Shown in pieces: positions 10,261-20,769 of a DNA stretch of 64,000 nt. The DNA comes from Phylloscopus collybita (Eukaryota; Chordata; Aves; Passeriformes; Phylloscopidae): assembly GCA_027886175.1 (NCBI GenBank), contig JAJNNQ010000077.1, positions 1,116,001-1,180,000 on the forward strand, written 5' to 3'. Position 1 is the stretch's first letter. Each line of letters begins with the position of its first letter. The notes beneath the pieces were generated by a model. The model worked only from the letters and a program-made list of their open reading frames with translations, was not told where the DNA came from and did not search any database. Both the position numbers and the translations under genes were made by a program.

Positions 10261-11193
10261 ACGTCCAACAGCAGCTCCATCAGCCACTTCCTCCTGCTGG
10301 CATTGGCAGACAGGCGGCAGCTGCAGCTCCTGCACTTCTGCCTCTTCCTGGGCATCTCCCTGGCTGCCCTCCTGGGCAACGGCCTCATCATCAGCGCCGT
10401 AGCCTGCGGCCACCACCTGCACAGCCCCATGTTCTTCTTCCTGCTCAACCTGGCCCTCACTGACCTGGGCTGCATCTGCACCACTGTCCCCAAAGCCATG
10501 CACAATTCCCTCTGGGACACCAGGAACATCTCCTACACAGGATGTGCAGCTCAGCTCTTTTTCTTTCTGTTCTTCATCTCAGCAGAGCTTTCTCTCCTGA
10601 CCATCATGTGCTACGACCGCTACGTGTCCATCTGCAAACCCCTGCACTACGGGACCCTCCTGGGCAGCAGAGCTTGTGCCCACATGGCAGCAGCTGCCTG
10701 GGCCACTGCCTTTCTCTATGCTCTCCTGCACACAGCCAATACATTTTCCCTGCCCCTGTGCCATGGCAATGCCCTGGGCCAGTTCTTCTGTGAAATCCCA
10801 CACATCCTCAAGCTCTCCTGCTCACACTCCAACGTCAGGGAACTTGGTCTCATTGCAGTTAGTTCCTTTGTGGCACTTGGCTGTTTTGTGTTCATTGTTT
10901 TCTCCTACGTGCAGATCTTCAGGGCTGTGCTGAGGATCCCCTCTGAGCAGGGACGGCACAAAGCCTTTTCCACCTGCCTCCCTCACCTAGCCGTGTTCTT
11001 CCTGTTTCTCAGCACTGGCATATTTTCTCACCTGAAGCCCCTCTCCATCTCCTTCCCATCCCTTGATCTGGCCCTGTCAGTTCTGTACTCGGTGGTGCCT
11101 CCAGCCCTGAACCCCCTCATCTACAGCCTGAGGAACCGGGAGCTCAAGGCTGCAGTGTGGAGACTGATGACTGGACGATTTCAGAAACATTAA
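10261..11193 (+). CDS. Olfactory receptor OR1, OR14-like, start codon ACG
   Basis: A single-exon class A GPCR of 310 codons, an odorant receptor of the plasma membrane of olfactory neurons. Seen: GN in TM1 (39-40), LHSPMFFFL at TM2 (53-61), MCYDRYVSIC at the end of TM3 (116-125), TM3 Cys95 and loop-2 cysteines 167, 177 and 187, KAFSTCLPH before TM6 (234-242), PPALNPLIY in TM7 (280-288), and an N-terminal NSS glycosylation site. The homologous start is ACG, whereas OR2 and OR3 have ATG. The in-frame codon GTG at 10246 is not a convincing start, and the first in-frame ATG is codon 57, past TM1. Stop is TAA at 11191. It is either a start-loss allele or pseudogene, or it uses an upstream in-frame exon. 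Paralogues: OR2 and OR3. Confidence 0.85.
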   Translation, partial: TSNSSSISHFLLLALADRRQLQLLHFCLFLGISLAALLGNGLIISAVACGHHLHSPMFFFLLNLALTDLGCICTTVPKAMHNSLWDTRNISYTGCAAQLFFFLFFISAELSLLTIMCYDRYVSICKPLHYGTLLGSRACAHMAAAAWATAFLYALLHTANTFSLPLCHGNALGQFFCEIPHILKLSCSHSNVRELGLIAVSSFVALGCFVFIVFSYVQIFRAVLRIPSEQGRHKAFSTCLPHLAVFFLFLSTGIFSHLKPLSISFPSLDLALSVLYSVVPPALNPLIYSLRNRELKAAVWRLMTGRFQKH

Positions 11194-11223
11194 ACTGCTG
11201 GCCACTTTCTGCAAACCAAATGT

Positions 11224-11229
11224 AATAAA
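11224..11229 (+). terminator. OR1 poly(A) signal AATAAA
   Basis: A canonical AATAAA lies 31 bases after the OR1 stop, followed by TTGTTGGTTTCATTTT-like GT/T-rich DNA. OR2 keeps it; OR3 has GATAAA at the same place. Confidence 0.6.
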
Positions 11230-11389
11230 AGTCATCTTTGATACTTCTTGTTGGTTTCATTTTGAAGGTTCTTTTTCTTTGTTTTACTTTTTCAATATTG
11301 TAAAAAAAAAAGTGTCGTTTGTGCCATTTCTTTTTTTTTCCTCTCCACCTTCACTGTTCCCACAGACAATGCCAATGGGGGTCTGTGCT

Positions 11390-12310
11390 CTTGGTGGCTT
11401 TAAAGGAACTCAAGGATCTCCCACCCAAGTTTCCTGCAGAGATGCCCCTTTGGTTCCCTTCTCTGCAGCTGCAGCAGCAATGTCTGTGTGCAGAGCTGGG
11501 GCAGATCAGTGCTGGCACAGCAGCTGTGGCCAGCAGCAGCAGCAGCACTTGGTGCTGCCAGTGCTGCTGCCGTGGCCCTGCCCCGCTGCCCTCCTGGCCC
11601 TGCTGTTGCTGTAGGGCCTGAGTGCTCTCGGGGCCGGGCACAGGGCTGGGGGTGGCAGTGCCGGGGCTGCAGCAGGGACAGGCCATGGGCACTGCTGGCA
11701 CAGCAGCAGTGCTGAGGCCTCAGCCCAGGGCCTGGGGGCTGCAGGCTCCTTGCCCAGGCTCTCTCCAGAACACATTGCCCAGGCCAATGCTGAGCAGAGA
11801 AAAGCCCCGGCAGCAGCCCCAGGCTGGCTGTGGGCAGGCTGGGGGCAAACAGCACGGCTGGGGCTCTGCAAGGGCCCTGGGCAAGCACACGGCAAGGAGC
11901 AGCAGAGCAGGGCCTGATCCATCCCCACTGCGCTGGACACCCCAGGCCAGCGGCCCACAGCCTCCTCATGCACCTGCCAACAACATCCCCCCTCTGCAGC
12001 CCTGGCCTCTCCCCCAGCTCACACAGCTGCCGCAGCCTTGCAGGCACAGCCACGGCAGCACTGCCTCAGGAGCCCCTGTTTGCCCTGCCCAGAGCAGGCC
12101 TGAGCACCCCCATGGGGTTGGTGTGGGGAGATGAAGCTGAGGGAGCACAAATGCCAGCAGGGCCTGGGGCCAGGAAGGGCTGGGCCACAGCAGAGAAACC
12201 CCTCAGGTTTGTGGTGGCCTCTGAAGTCAGAGCCAGAAAGTTTGTTCCCATCAGCTGGGAGTTTGCTGTGCCACTGCAGACGTTGTTGCTCAGAGCCAGG
12301 GCTGCCTGGC
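11390..12310. repeat. OR-downstream conserved GC-rich block, copy 1
   Basis: It is nearly identical to 59515-60430 and to the reverse complement of 31250-32165. Differences are scattered single bases without codon pattern. It contains short CAG runs (about 11535-11550) and is open in several frames on both strands. It follows each of the three receptors at the same distance. I see no gene; recent duplication or conversion is the simplest reading. The homology stops sharply near 12310 here. Confidence 0.7.
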
Positions 12311-12976
12311 TGTGGGAGTCCAGGGTGTTCCTCTGGAAACCCTGGATGAACAGAAACCTCTACAGGGGGGTTCAAAACCTGTACAGGAAGGTCTGAGATA
12401 TGTACAGGGGGGTTGCAGACCCTGGCATGGACCCCAGACAGGCAAGGGTCTTGATTATAGTCCATGGGAAAAATTACCGACATTATGGGAGGAATTGCAA
12501 GCCCTCAAAGGTAGTAGAAAGTATTAATATTTTCACATTACGGGTTTTAAGATAAGAAGGACCAGAGATAAGATGGAGGATTCTGGGCGTTACCCTAGGG
12601 TCTTCTCCTTCTTCTTTGTCTTCATTTTGTGCAGTGATGATGACATGAAGTAGATTTAGAGGGATTGGATCAAAGTAGAAAACACCTGTTTAGTGTCAAG
12701 TGCATGCATTGGGTCACAATTGTAAATAATGTACATGCAATTATCTGTATATAATATGACAAGCCTTGGGGAGGCGGGCAGTCGTTGCCTGTTGGTTGTG
12801 CTCTCCAAACCTTGGCAGAGCTCAGAGAAAAGTGTAGAGATAAGATAAGAAAAACAAGGAGGAAAACCTTGAAAAAGAACATCTGAAGACTCCTCGCCTT
12901 TTCTTGTGGGCAGCTCGGGGCTTTCTGAAGGACCAAGGGCAACGACCACCCTCATTCTTGGGCAAGCAGAGACCCC
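12310..12976. mobile_element. Possible LTR-type insert at the end of the OR1 segment
   Basis: Homology with the OR2 and OR3 segments ends near 12310. A short tandem motif follows (CTGTACAGG, GTACAGGGGGGTT; about 12358-12415). A stretch then ends GACCCCGAGACGACA directly before a minisatellite, and this ending and composition resemble an avian LTR. No paired LTR or target duplication was found, so this is weak. Confidence 0.3.
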
Positions 12977-13320
12977 GAGACGACAGAACCAAGGAGACCA
13001 TTGCTGGCAGTACAAAACCTCATGGAACTGAGGGGTCATTGTTATAGAGCCAGGCCTGGTGGAACCAAGGGCCGGTGTGACACCGTGGGGCCATATGAAA
13101 TCAAATACTCCTTGTGACACAGTGGGGCTGCTTGTCACCAATTGTCCATTGTGATACTGCAGATCCCAGAGACCGTGGTGACGCTATGGCAGGTCATGGA
13201 AGCAAGGGGCTGTTGTGGCACACCAAGGCCTTGTGGAACCAAGGAGAGCATTGTGGCGTTGCAGAGCCAAGGAGGCCATTTTGACAGGACAGACCCTAAT
13301 TGAATCAAGGGTTTAGAAGA
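12977..13320 (+). repeat. 37-bp minisatellite, short array
   Basis: About nine degenerate units. It is closely related to the distal end of the next array (15840-16090) and, inverted, to 26630-26960, suggesting that this end has been copied more than once. Confidence 0.8.
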
Positions 13321-13885
13321 GTCCAAAAAGTTAATAATTTAGCTAAAGGGATAGGAGCAAGAAGCAATGGATATTAATGAAGAGTTTAGAGTAGAAGCAA
13401 TGGAGGATAGTTGCTCATTGCCAGATGAAGCTAGTTTGAGAAGACAATATATCATTTGCCTGACTTTGCTGTGTTTGTGGAAGTTCTGAGGGGAGAATGG
13501 AGTATTGTAAAGATGAAGAAACTGTAGCTGCACCTGGGCCCCAAAAGCAGTCAGAATCAGGCAGGAGAGCTTGAACTATGCCCGAGGGGTCAGAGAGCCT
13601 GCCAACATGACCAAGGTGAAAATTTTACTTTGAGTTAGAAAGTGGTATGATGTCACCTTTCTACAAGGGACAGTGTCACCAGAAATGAGCTCTGCAAGCA
13701 GAATTCTCTGACACTTTCAGCTGAATTCTCTGTCCCTGTCCTGGATCTCTGTTGCAGATGGAAGCTGCTGGTGCCATCCTCAGCTTGAACCCTTCTTTGG
13801 AATGCAGACAGAGGTTCCCAGGTGTGTAAAGGAAGCTTTGCTCAATACTGATGCAAAGCTTTTGTGTTCCTCCTGGAACCAAGGA
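13320..13885. repeat. Non-satellite part of inverted arm, left
   Basis: 13330-13620 matches the reverse complement of about 26280-26640, and 13660-13885 matches the reverse complement of about 28865-29065. No coding sequence. In the right arm these two pieces lie on opposite sides of the array, so the arms are rearranged and are not simple mirror images. Confidence 0.65.
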
Positions 13886-16090
13886 GACTCCTGAGACACT
13901 GCAAGGCCTTGTTTAACCAAGGGTCCATTGTGACACAGCAGGGGCTCATGGAATCAATGAGACAGTTGTGACAGTAGGGAACCTCCTAGGAACAAGTCTC
14001 TGTTGTGGCAGTCATGGAATGAAAGAGACATTTGTGACACAGCCAGGCCATGTGGAACCAATGGTCCATTGTTACACTGCAGATTCAAGAAGAACATGGT
14101 GACACCACAGAACCTCATGGAACCAAGAGTCCTTTATGGCACAGCAGGGCCTCCTTGGAACCCAGGGGACCATTGTGAAAAGGCAGGGCCTACTGGAACC
14201 ATGGAGACCATTGTGACACTGAGGAATCTCATGGAACCACAGTGACCATTGGGATGCTATGGAGCCTCACAGAACCAAGGGTCCATTGTGACCTTGTGGT
14301 GCCTCCTGGAATTAAACATTGTGAAACTTGGAGGCCTAATGGAACAAGAGTTTCTACTGTGACACTGCAGAACCTCATGGAATCAAGGTGACCATGTTAC
14401 GTTACAGAAGCCTATGGAACCAAGGGGCCATTGGGACACTGCAGAACCAAGGAAACTGTTGCTGACAGTACCAAAACTCATGGAATGAAAATTCCAGTGT
14501 GACATGATGGAACCCCAATGGACCCAACTATCCATTGTGACTCTGTAGGGCCTCATGGAATAGAGGGTCCATTGTGACACAGCAGGGCCTTGTGGAACCA
14601 AGGGTGCATTGAGGCACAGCTGGGCCTTGCTGGAACCAAAGAAACCACTGCAAAAAGCAGGGTAACTCCTAGAACCAAGGAGCCCATTGGTACAGCATAA
14701 AACCTATGGAACCAAGGGGCCATTGGGACAAAGCAGGGCCTCATGGAACTAAGGGGACATTCTAACCCATTGGGACTGTGTGGAAGGAATTGTCCATTAT
14801 GGCAATGTAGATCCAAGGAGACCATGGAGCCTCACTATGGAACTCTCATGGATCCAAGGAGCCGTTGTGACACCAAAGAACCTCATGGAACCCAGGGTCC
14901 ATTGTGACATAGCAAGGCCTCATTGGAACAAAGGAACCACTGTTGACAGTACAGAAACTCATGGAACCAAGGGGCTGTGGTGACAGAGCAGGGACACCTG
15001 GAAGCAAGGAGACCAGTGACATTTAGGAACCTCATGGAACCAAGGGTTCATTAAAACACTGCCCAAGCAAGGAGATCGTTTTGGACACTGTGGAAGCTCA
15101 CGGAACCGAGTGGCCATTGTTACACTCCAAAGTGTTGTTGAACCAAAGAGACCATGGTCCAACTACAGAACCTCATGGCACTAAGGCTTCACAGTGACAC
15201 AGCAGGGTTCCATGAAACCAATTGTCCATTGTGACAATGCAGATCCAAAGAGACCATGCTGACACTAGGGAAGCTCATGGAACCAAGCGGCCATTATGAC
15301 ACAGCAAGGCCTCGTGGAACCAAGGAGACCATTGTGACGTAATGGAATCTCATGGAACCAAGGGTCCATTTTTACAGTCCAGAACCAAGGAGACCATTTT
15401 GACAGTACAGAACCTCATGGAATCAAGAGTCAGTTTTTAAACAGTTGGGCTTCATGGAACCAAGAAGCCATTGTGACACAGCAGGGTCACATGGAACCAA
15501 TGGTCCATAATGATACTGTGGATCCAAGGAGGCCATGCTGATACTATGGAACTTCATGGAACCAAAGGTCCATTGTGACACAGTTGGGCCCCAAGGAACA
15601 ATTGTCCATTGAGACAATGCAGACCCAAGGAGATCATGGTGACACTACAGAACCTCATGGATCCAACGAGCCATTGTGACACTGTGGGACCTCATTGGAA
15701 CAAAGGCTATTGTTGATAGTATGGAAGATGCTCATGGACACTATGGGACATTGTGGCACTGCAGAGCCTCATGGAACAAAGGAGACCACTGTGACACGGA
15801 GGAATTTTATGGAACCAAGCCACCGTTTACACACGACAGAACCAAGGAGATCATTGTTGGCAGTGTAAAACCTTATGGAACTGAGGGGCCATTGTTATAC
15901 AGCGAGGCCTGGTGGAACCAAGGGGCCAGTGTGACACTGTAGGGCCCCATGGAATCAAATATTCCTTGTGACACAGTGGGGCTGCTTGTCACCAATTGTC
16001 CATTGTGACACTGCAGATGCAAGAGACCGTGGTGACCCTATGGCAGTTCATGGAACCAAGGGGCTGTTGTGGCACACCAAAGCCTTGTTG
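13886..16090 (+). repeat. 37-bp minisatellite array, left arm
   Basis: About 60 units by length, with the same core as array 1, in plus orientation. It faces an equally long array of the opposite orientation at 26630-28865. Confidence 0.9.
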
Positions 16091-16121
16091 AAGGTGAAAA
16101 GTTTACCTTGAGGTAAACTTG

Positions 16122-16765
16122 AAGAAGATGTTCCTGACTTAAAAATATAGTATATTCTCTTCGAATACACCTCTGAAATCTGAACAATTAACCATAGAAG
16201 AATTGAAGAGTTGAAATGAAGTTATTCCCAGGGGCTTTTCTTGTTCGAGTGCTTTGGAATGTTAATGAGCCTTTGGCACTGAATTCCTGAACTGAAGAGC
16301 TGAACACTGAACAAGCCTCTGGAGAGCTAAAATTCATCAGGGAACCTCCAAGTTGCTGAGGATCCATCCTCAGCAGAGCAGATTGAAGAGATTCCAGGGG
16401 TTTCCAGCTGCTCAAGAGCTGTGAGCTCACGTGCAGGCACAGGGGCTCCATGGTGGCATCTGAGGGGTCTCTGGGCTCCTGAAGATCTCTTTGGTCACAC
16501 TCAGTCACAGGGGCTCTGTGGTGACATCCCAGGGCTCCTTAATCTTCCTAAGGGTCATGAGGTGACAGTCCCAGGGCTGCAGAGTGAAAACAGAGGTGTT
16601 TGTACCCTGGCAAGGAGCCAATTTGTCCCAGGCAGTGGCAGGAGTCCAGTGGTGACATCCCTGTGCTCCTAAAGAACAGCGAGGTCAGCAACACTCCCAG
16701 GGGCTCCATGGGGACATCCCGGGAGTGTCTAGGCTGCCAAAGAGCTGGGATGTCACAGACACTCA
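16122..16765 (-). repeat. 620-bp repeat family, copy 1 (minus)
   Basis: It is the reverse complement of about 18060-18720 and matches 21465-22110 in the same orientation. It contains the short GGGGCTCCATGGGGACATCCC-type subrepeat. A frame of 106 codons is shared by all three copies, but with no domain and no codon-position bias, so I do not call it coding. Confidence 0.7.
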
Positions 16766-16779
16766 CAGGGGCTCCATGG

Positions 16780-17300
16780 CGACATCCCAGGCTCGGTTCG
16801 GCCGCAGCCCAGCAGACGGAGCTCAGAGCTCCCCGGGGCTGCGGCTCCTCCCGAGGGGAAGCGCTGGGGCAGCTCCCACCTCTGCCCCGGGGCAGCAGCA
16901 GCGACAGCAGCCGAGGGAAGGGCTGGGGCTGGGCCAGGCCAGGGCTGGGCTGCACAGCAGCAAAAGCTTCTTCCCCCACAGGGGGCTCAGCCACTGCCCA
17001 GGCTCCCCAGGGAATGGGCACAGCCCCGAGGCTGCTGCAGCTCCAGGAGCCTTTGGACACCGCTCCCAGGGATGCCCAGGCTGGGATTGTTGGGCTGTCT
17101 GTGCAGGGCCGGGCCTTGGACTCCATGATCCCGGTGGGTCCCTCCCAGCTCAGCCCATTCTGCAATTCTCACCCTTTGGCTCAGCCTTTCTGTCCCCAGC
17201 AGGAGCTGGCAGAGCTGCTGGGCTGGGGCAGGAGCAGGGCAGCCCCAGCGTTCCCCTCTCTGTGACACCACAGCAGTGACAGCCCCAACATTCCATGCCT
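16780..17300. other. CpG-richer GC segment
   Basis: Unlike most GC-rich DNA in this window, this stretch has many CG dinucleotides (CGGTTCGGCCGCAG, AGACGG, CCCGAGG, AGCGCTGG). It could be a young or unmethylated GC-rich insert. No coding sequence was recognised. Confidence 0.4.
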
Positions 17301-17429
17301 GGAGACGCTCCAAGGGAAGTGTCCAGAGCCGTGTCCAGTCAACAGAACTGCCCGGCCACTGACCCTGAGTGACCATGGCCCTGCCAGCTCGGAGGCACCG
17401 CTGGGGCAGCTGCACCTCAGCCCTGGGAT

Positions 17430-17875
17430 AAATGAATGATTTTGGGCTAACTAAATTGTAACTATATCAGTATTTTACAAAAAGGCAAATTATATGTTAT
17501 TAGCGTCAGAAAACTGATGTTTGCAGAAGTGTATGAAAAAAATAGGATACAGGATGTAATATGAAGTCAGTAAAATCCCAAAACTGAATAGGTTTTGGGG
17601 TAATTGGAAGATCGGCCTTGAGATGGACAGTTGGTATGGTTCCAGGTACAGAATTTAAGTTGTATTTTTATTTAAGGCTTATTTTGGGAATATGATGTTG
17701 GCTAATGTAACACAACGCTTGGGGTGCATGCATAATCAGTCATATCTATATATCCATAAATACTTCTGGTTGGCCATCCTTTGTGGTGGGACAAAGTTGT
17801 ACAAAGGTTCAATTCCACCTGTATAATCCTTTATGCATAAATCCTTGAGAAAGTCTGGGGCTGGGATTGGATCCA
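17430..17875. other. AT-rich segment, possible old LTR
   Basis: AT-rich DNA without a gene separates the CpG-richer piece from the inner inverted repeat. Words such as TATAATCC and CATAAAT occur, but no paired ends were found. Confidence 0.25.
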
Positions 17876-17877
17876 GG

Positions 17878-19835
17878 CACTGCCAGGATCCTCTCCCAGA
17901 AGTAGTTTAGGAAGCCTGGGGGTCTTGGTTTGGGTCCTTTGTGAACCTCGTGACCCAACAGGAGCTTCTCTAATAAACTTTGCCTGAAGCTGCCACTCTG
18001 CCCATGGCAGGAACCCCTGTGAGTGTCTGTGACATCCCAGCTCTTTGGCAGCCTGGACACTCCTGGGATGTCCCCATGGAGCCCCTGGGAGTGTCTGTGA
18101 CATCCCAGCTCTTTGGCAGCCTGGACACTCCTGGGATGTCCCCATGGAGCCCCTGGGAGTGTCGGTGACCTCGCTGTTCTTTAGGAGCACAGGGATGTCA
18201 CCACTGGACTCCTGCCACTGCCTGGGACAAATTGGCTCTTTGACAGGGTATAGACACCTCTGCTGTCCCTCTGCAGCCCTGGGACTGTCACCTCATGAAC
18301 CTCAGAAAGATTAAGGAGCCCTGGGATGTCACCACAGAGCCCCTGTGACTGAGTGTGACCAAAGAGATTTTCAGGAGCCCAGAGACCCCTCAGATGCCAC
18401 CATGGAGCCCCTGTGCCTGCACGTCAGCTCACAGCTCTTGAGCAGCTGGAAACCCCTGGAATCTCTTCAATCTGCTCTGCTGAGGATGGATCCTCAGCAA
18501 CTTGGAGGTTCCCTGATGAATTTTAGCTCTCCAGAGGCTTGTTCAGTCTTCAGCTCTTCAATTCAGGAATTCAGTGCCAAAGGCTCATTAACATTCCAAA
18601 GCACTCTAACAAGAAAAGCCCCTGGGAATAATTTCATTTCTAGTCTTCAATTCTTCTGTGGTTAATTGTACAGATTTCAGAGGTGTATTCAAAGAGAATG
18701 TACTATATTTTAAAAAAATGCAGGAGGTTTTTTTGCCCTATTTTGTCGGATTATACCCTTTTTTGACCCAGAGATGGGGCAACTGAAAGGCATTTTAAAA
18801 ACTATTATTCCATTTTCAGTCCTATGTGAAGGGGGACAGTACAGATGTTACAATTCACACCATCACAGTCAGAAGCCAACTATTTCTTAATTACAATACA
18901 TTATAAGCGTTTCTTGGCCTCTCAGCTTTTCCCACACTATGCTGTTAATGCCCTAAAGCAAATCATCTAAAATCACCCCTCGTGGGTCCTACTACAATGT
19001 ACCTTTCAGAGTTCTATTTCTCCAAAGTATCTCGCCTTATTTGCAAGGCCGTCCCTTGAAACTTGTTTGTAGTTCCTTTTCTCTCTCAACAATGTCTGTC
19101 CTATTCCATGGCATTTCTAAGTCAGCATTTCTAATCTTAAATTTTGCCTACAGATACACATTATATACACATTATGTGAGCCTTTTGTCAGGCTTTGAGA
19201 ATTCTCTACAAATCCATTTCCCACATTTCCCCCTCTCTCTTGAATGGAAAGACTTCTTTGATGGCCTTGTTCATCATTTGCCGAGCACAAAGAAGTACAC
19301 AAGGCAATATCATGAACAGTGTCACTGTAACAATCAATGCATATAAACCTGTTTTGCAAAGCTCCTTTAGTCAAGGTGCAAAGCTCCATCATTCAAACAA
19401 GTCATCCAACCATGATCCATACTCTGCTTCAATTTGATTTACCAAATCTCTCAGTTTTTGAAGTTGTTTGGGGATGGATTCTGAATAATCAGACAAATTA
19501 AAACAACATAATCTTTGAGGACTCTCTCAAAAATGCCCATCCTATTCCATGGCATTTCTAAGCCAGCATTTCTTATCTCAAGGTTTGCCTACAGAGGCAC
19601 AGTATGTGACCCTGCAATCAGGCTTTGAGAATTCTCTACAATCCATTTCCCACAGCGGGGCACTTTGGCTGTGGCCCAGCTCCATCCTCCTGCGGGGCTC
19701 AGGGCCTGTTCCCGGCCATGGCCAGCCCTGCGCGGCCTCTCTGCTGGCCCAGAGCCCGGCAGAGCCCGGGGCAGGGCTGTCTGTGCAGGCCCACAGGTGC
19801 CAGGGGCTGTGCAGGAGCTGGCAGAGGCTGCCCAG
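17878..19835 (+). repeat. Inner inverted repeat, left arm
   Basis: It matches the reverse complement of 20770-22305. Matching anchors are CTCTCCCAGAAG near the outer edge, the CCATGGCAGGAACCCCTGTG region, the 620-bp repeat, the CCTATTCCATGG segment, and the CCAGCAGAGAGGCC-containing block at the inner edge. The left arm has an extra ~350 bp near 19200-19550 that includes a second copy of the CCTATTCCATGGCATTTC motif. Confidence 0.75.
18022..18157 (+). repeat. 68-bp tandem duplication
   Basis: Two nearly perfect 68-bp units begin GTGTCTGTGACATCCCAGC, each containing CTCCTGGGATGTCC. The same doublet in opposite orientation lies at about 22035-22170. Confidence 0.75.
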
Positions 19836-20768
19836 CAGGGAGGCCATGGGGCACAGAGCCCCAAGGCTGCTGTGGGCCCCACGGCAGAGGGGCCCTTCCC
19901 CCCGCAATGCTCCTGTCCTGCCCTGGGCCTGCACAGGCCCTATGGCACCATGGCTGGGCCAGCGCCGCACAAAGGGGCCACGCAGCCGCTGCCGGGGCTG
20001 ACAGCAAGGCCAGGAACACACAAGGAATTGCTGCCCATGGCCTGGCCTGGGCAGGGCTGCCTGTGCCAAAGGAACAGCTCAGCTGCCCTTGGGGGCTGCA
20101 GGAAAAGTGCAGAGCCCCAAGAGCCTCCCTGGCTGTGCTGGAGACCAAGGCTGGAGGAGGGAAAGGTAGGGCTGCTGCGGGATGGGGAGGGGATGAAATT
20201 CCAGCACACATCTCAGTTCTCTGATGATCCTGGCACAATGCTGCTCCCTGTGTCAGACTGGAGCAGAGCAGATGTTGATGGGACAGGAGCCCTGCGGGGC
20301 TGTCAGGGACCTGCAGCTTGCAAGGTGCTCTGCTCTCCCTCAGCTCCTCTCTGAGAGATGCCAATCCCAGCTGGGCACCTCAGGGCACGAGTGGCACTGC
20401 CTATTCATGGGCACACAACCGATGTCTGCCAGGAAAGAGGCACATGGTTTAATACTTGTAAGTTTCATAATACACAAGGACATTTTTATTATTTGGGTCA
20501 TTTGAGTAGTTTCAGAAGAGGCAAAATTTTCCCACCAGGAATTTCCTGGTTCTCCTGCATTCTACTAATGATGGCAGAAGAAGAAATACCGAACTTTCCT
20601 TCTATCACAGTCTCTGGGCAGGGGTGGCATCAGTGGGGGCTGCTGACATCCTCAGACACTTGGAGGCTGCTGCTGGATTTGACTTCTTCAGAGGCTTGTT
20701 CAGCCTTCAGCTCTTCAGTTCAGGAATTCAGTGCCCCAGGGCTCATTAACATTCAGAACATCTGAACA
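19836..20768. other. Spacer of the inner inverted repeat
   Basis: GC-rich at first, then mixed DNA, present once between the two inner arms. It contains open frames of up to 229 codons with no domains. No gene called. Confidence 0.4.
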
Positions 20769-20769
20769 G

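Noticed and set aside
11400..12053. Frames of 217 (minus) and 170-188 (plus) codons behind each OR
   Set aside because: Open on both strands in overlapping frames, with substitutions spread over all codon positions; explained by GC-rich, stop-poor composition.
16188..16508. 106-codon frame shared by three copies (16.2, 18.3, 21.5 kb)
   Set aside because: Shared through duplication of a 620-bp repeat; no domain and no excess of silent changes.
17800..17830. GGTTCAATTCC as a tRNA B box
   Set aside because: The T-arm stem does not pair, and no A box or cloverleaf can be drawn upstream.
19549..20364. Frames of 150-229 codons in the inner palindrome
   Set aside because: Composition-driven, overlapping on both strands, and mirrored by the opposite arm.
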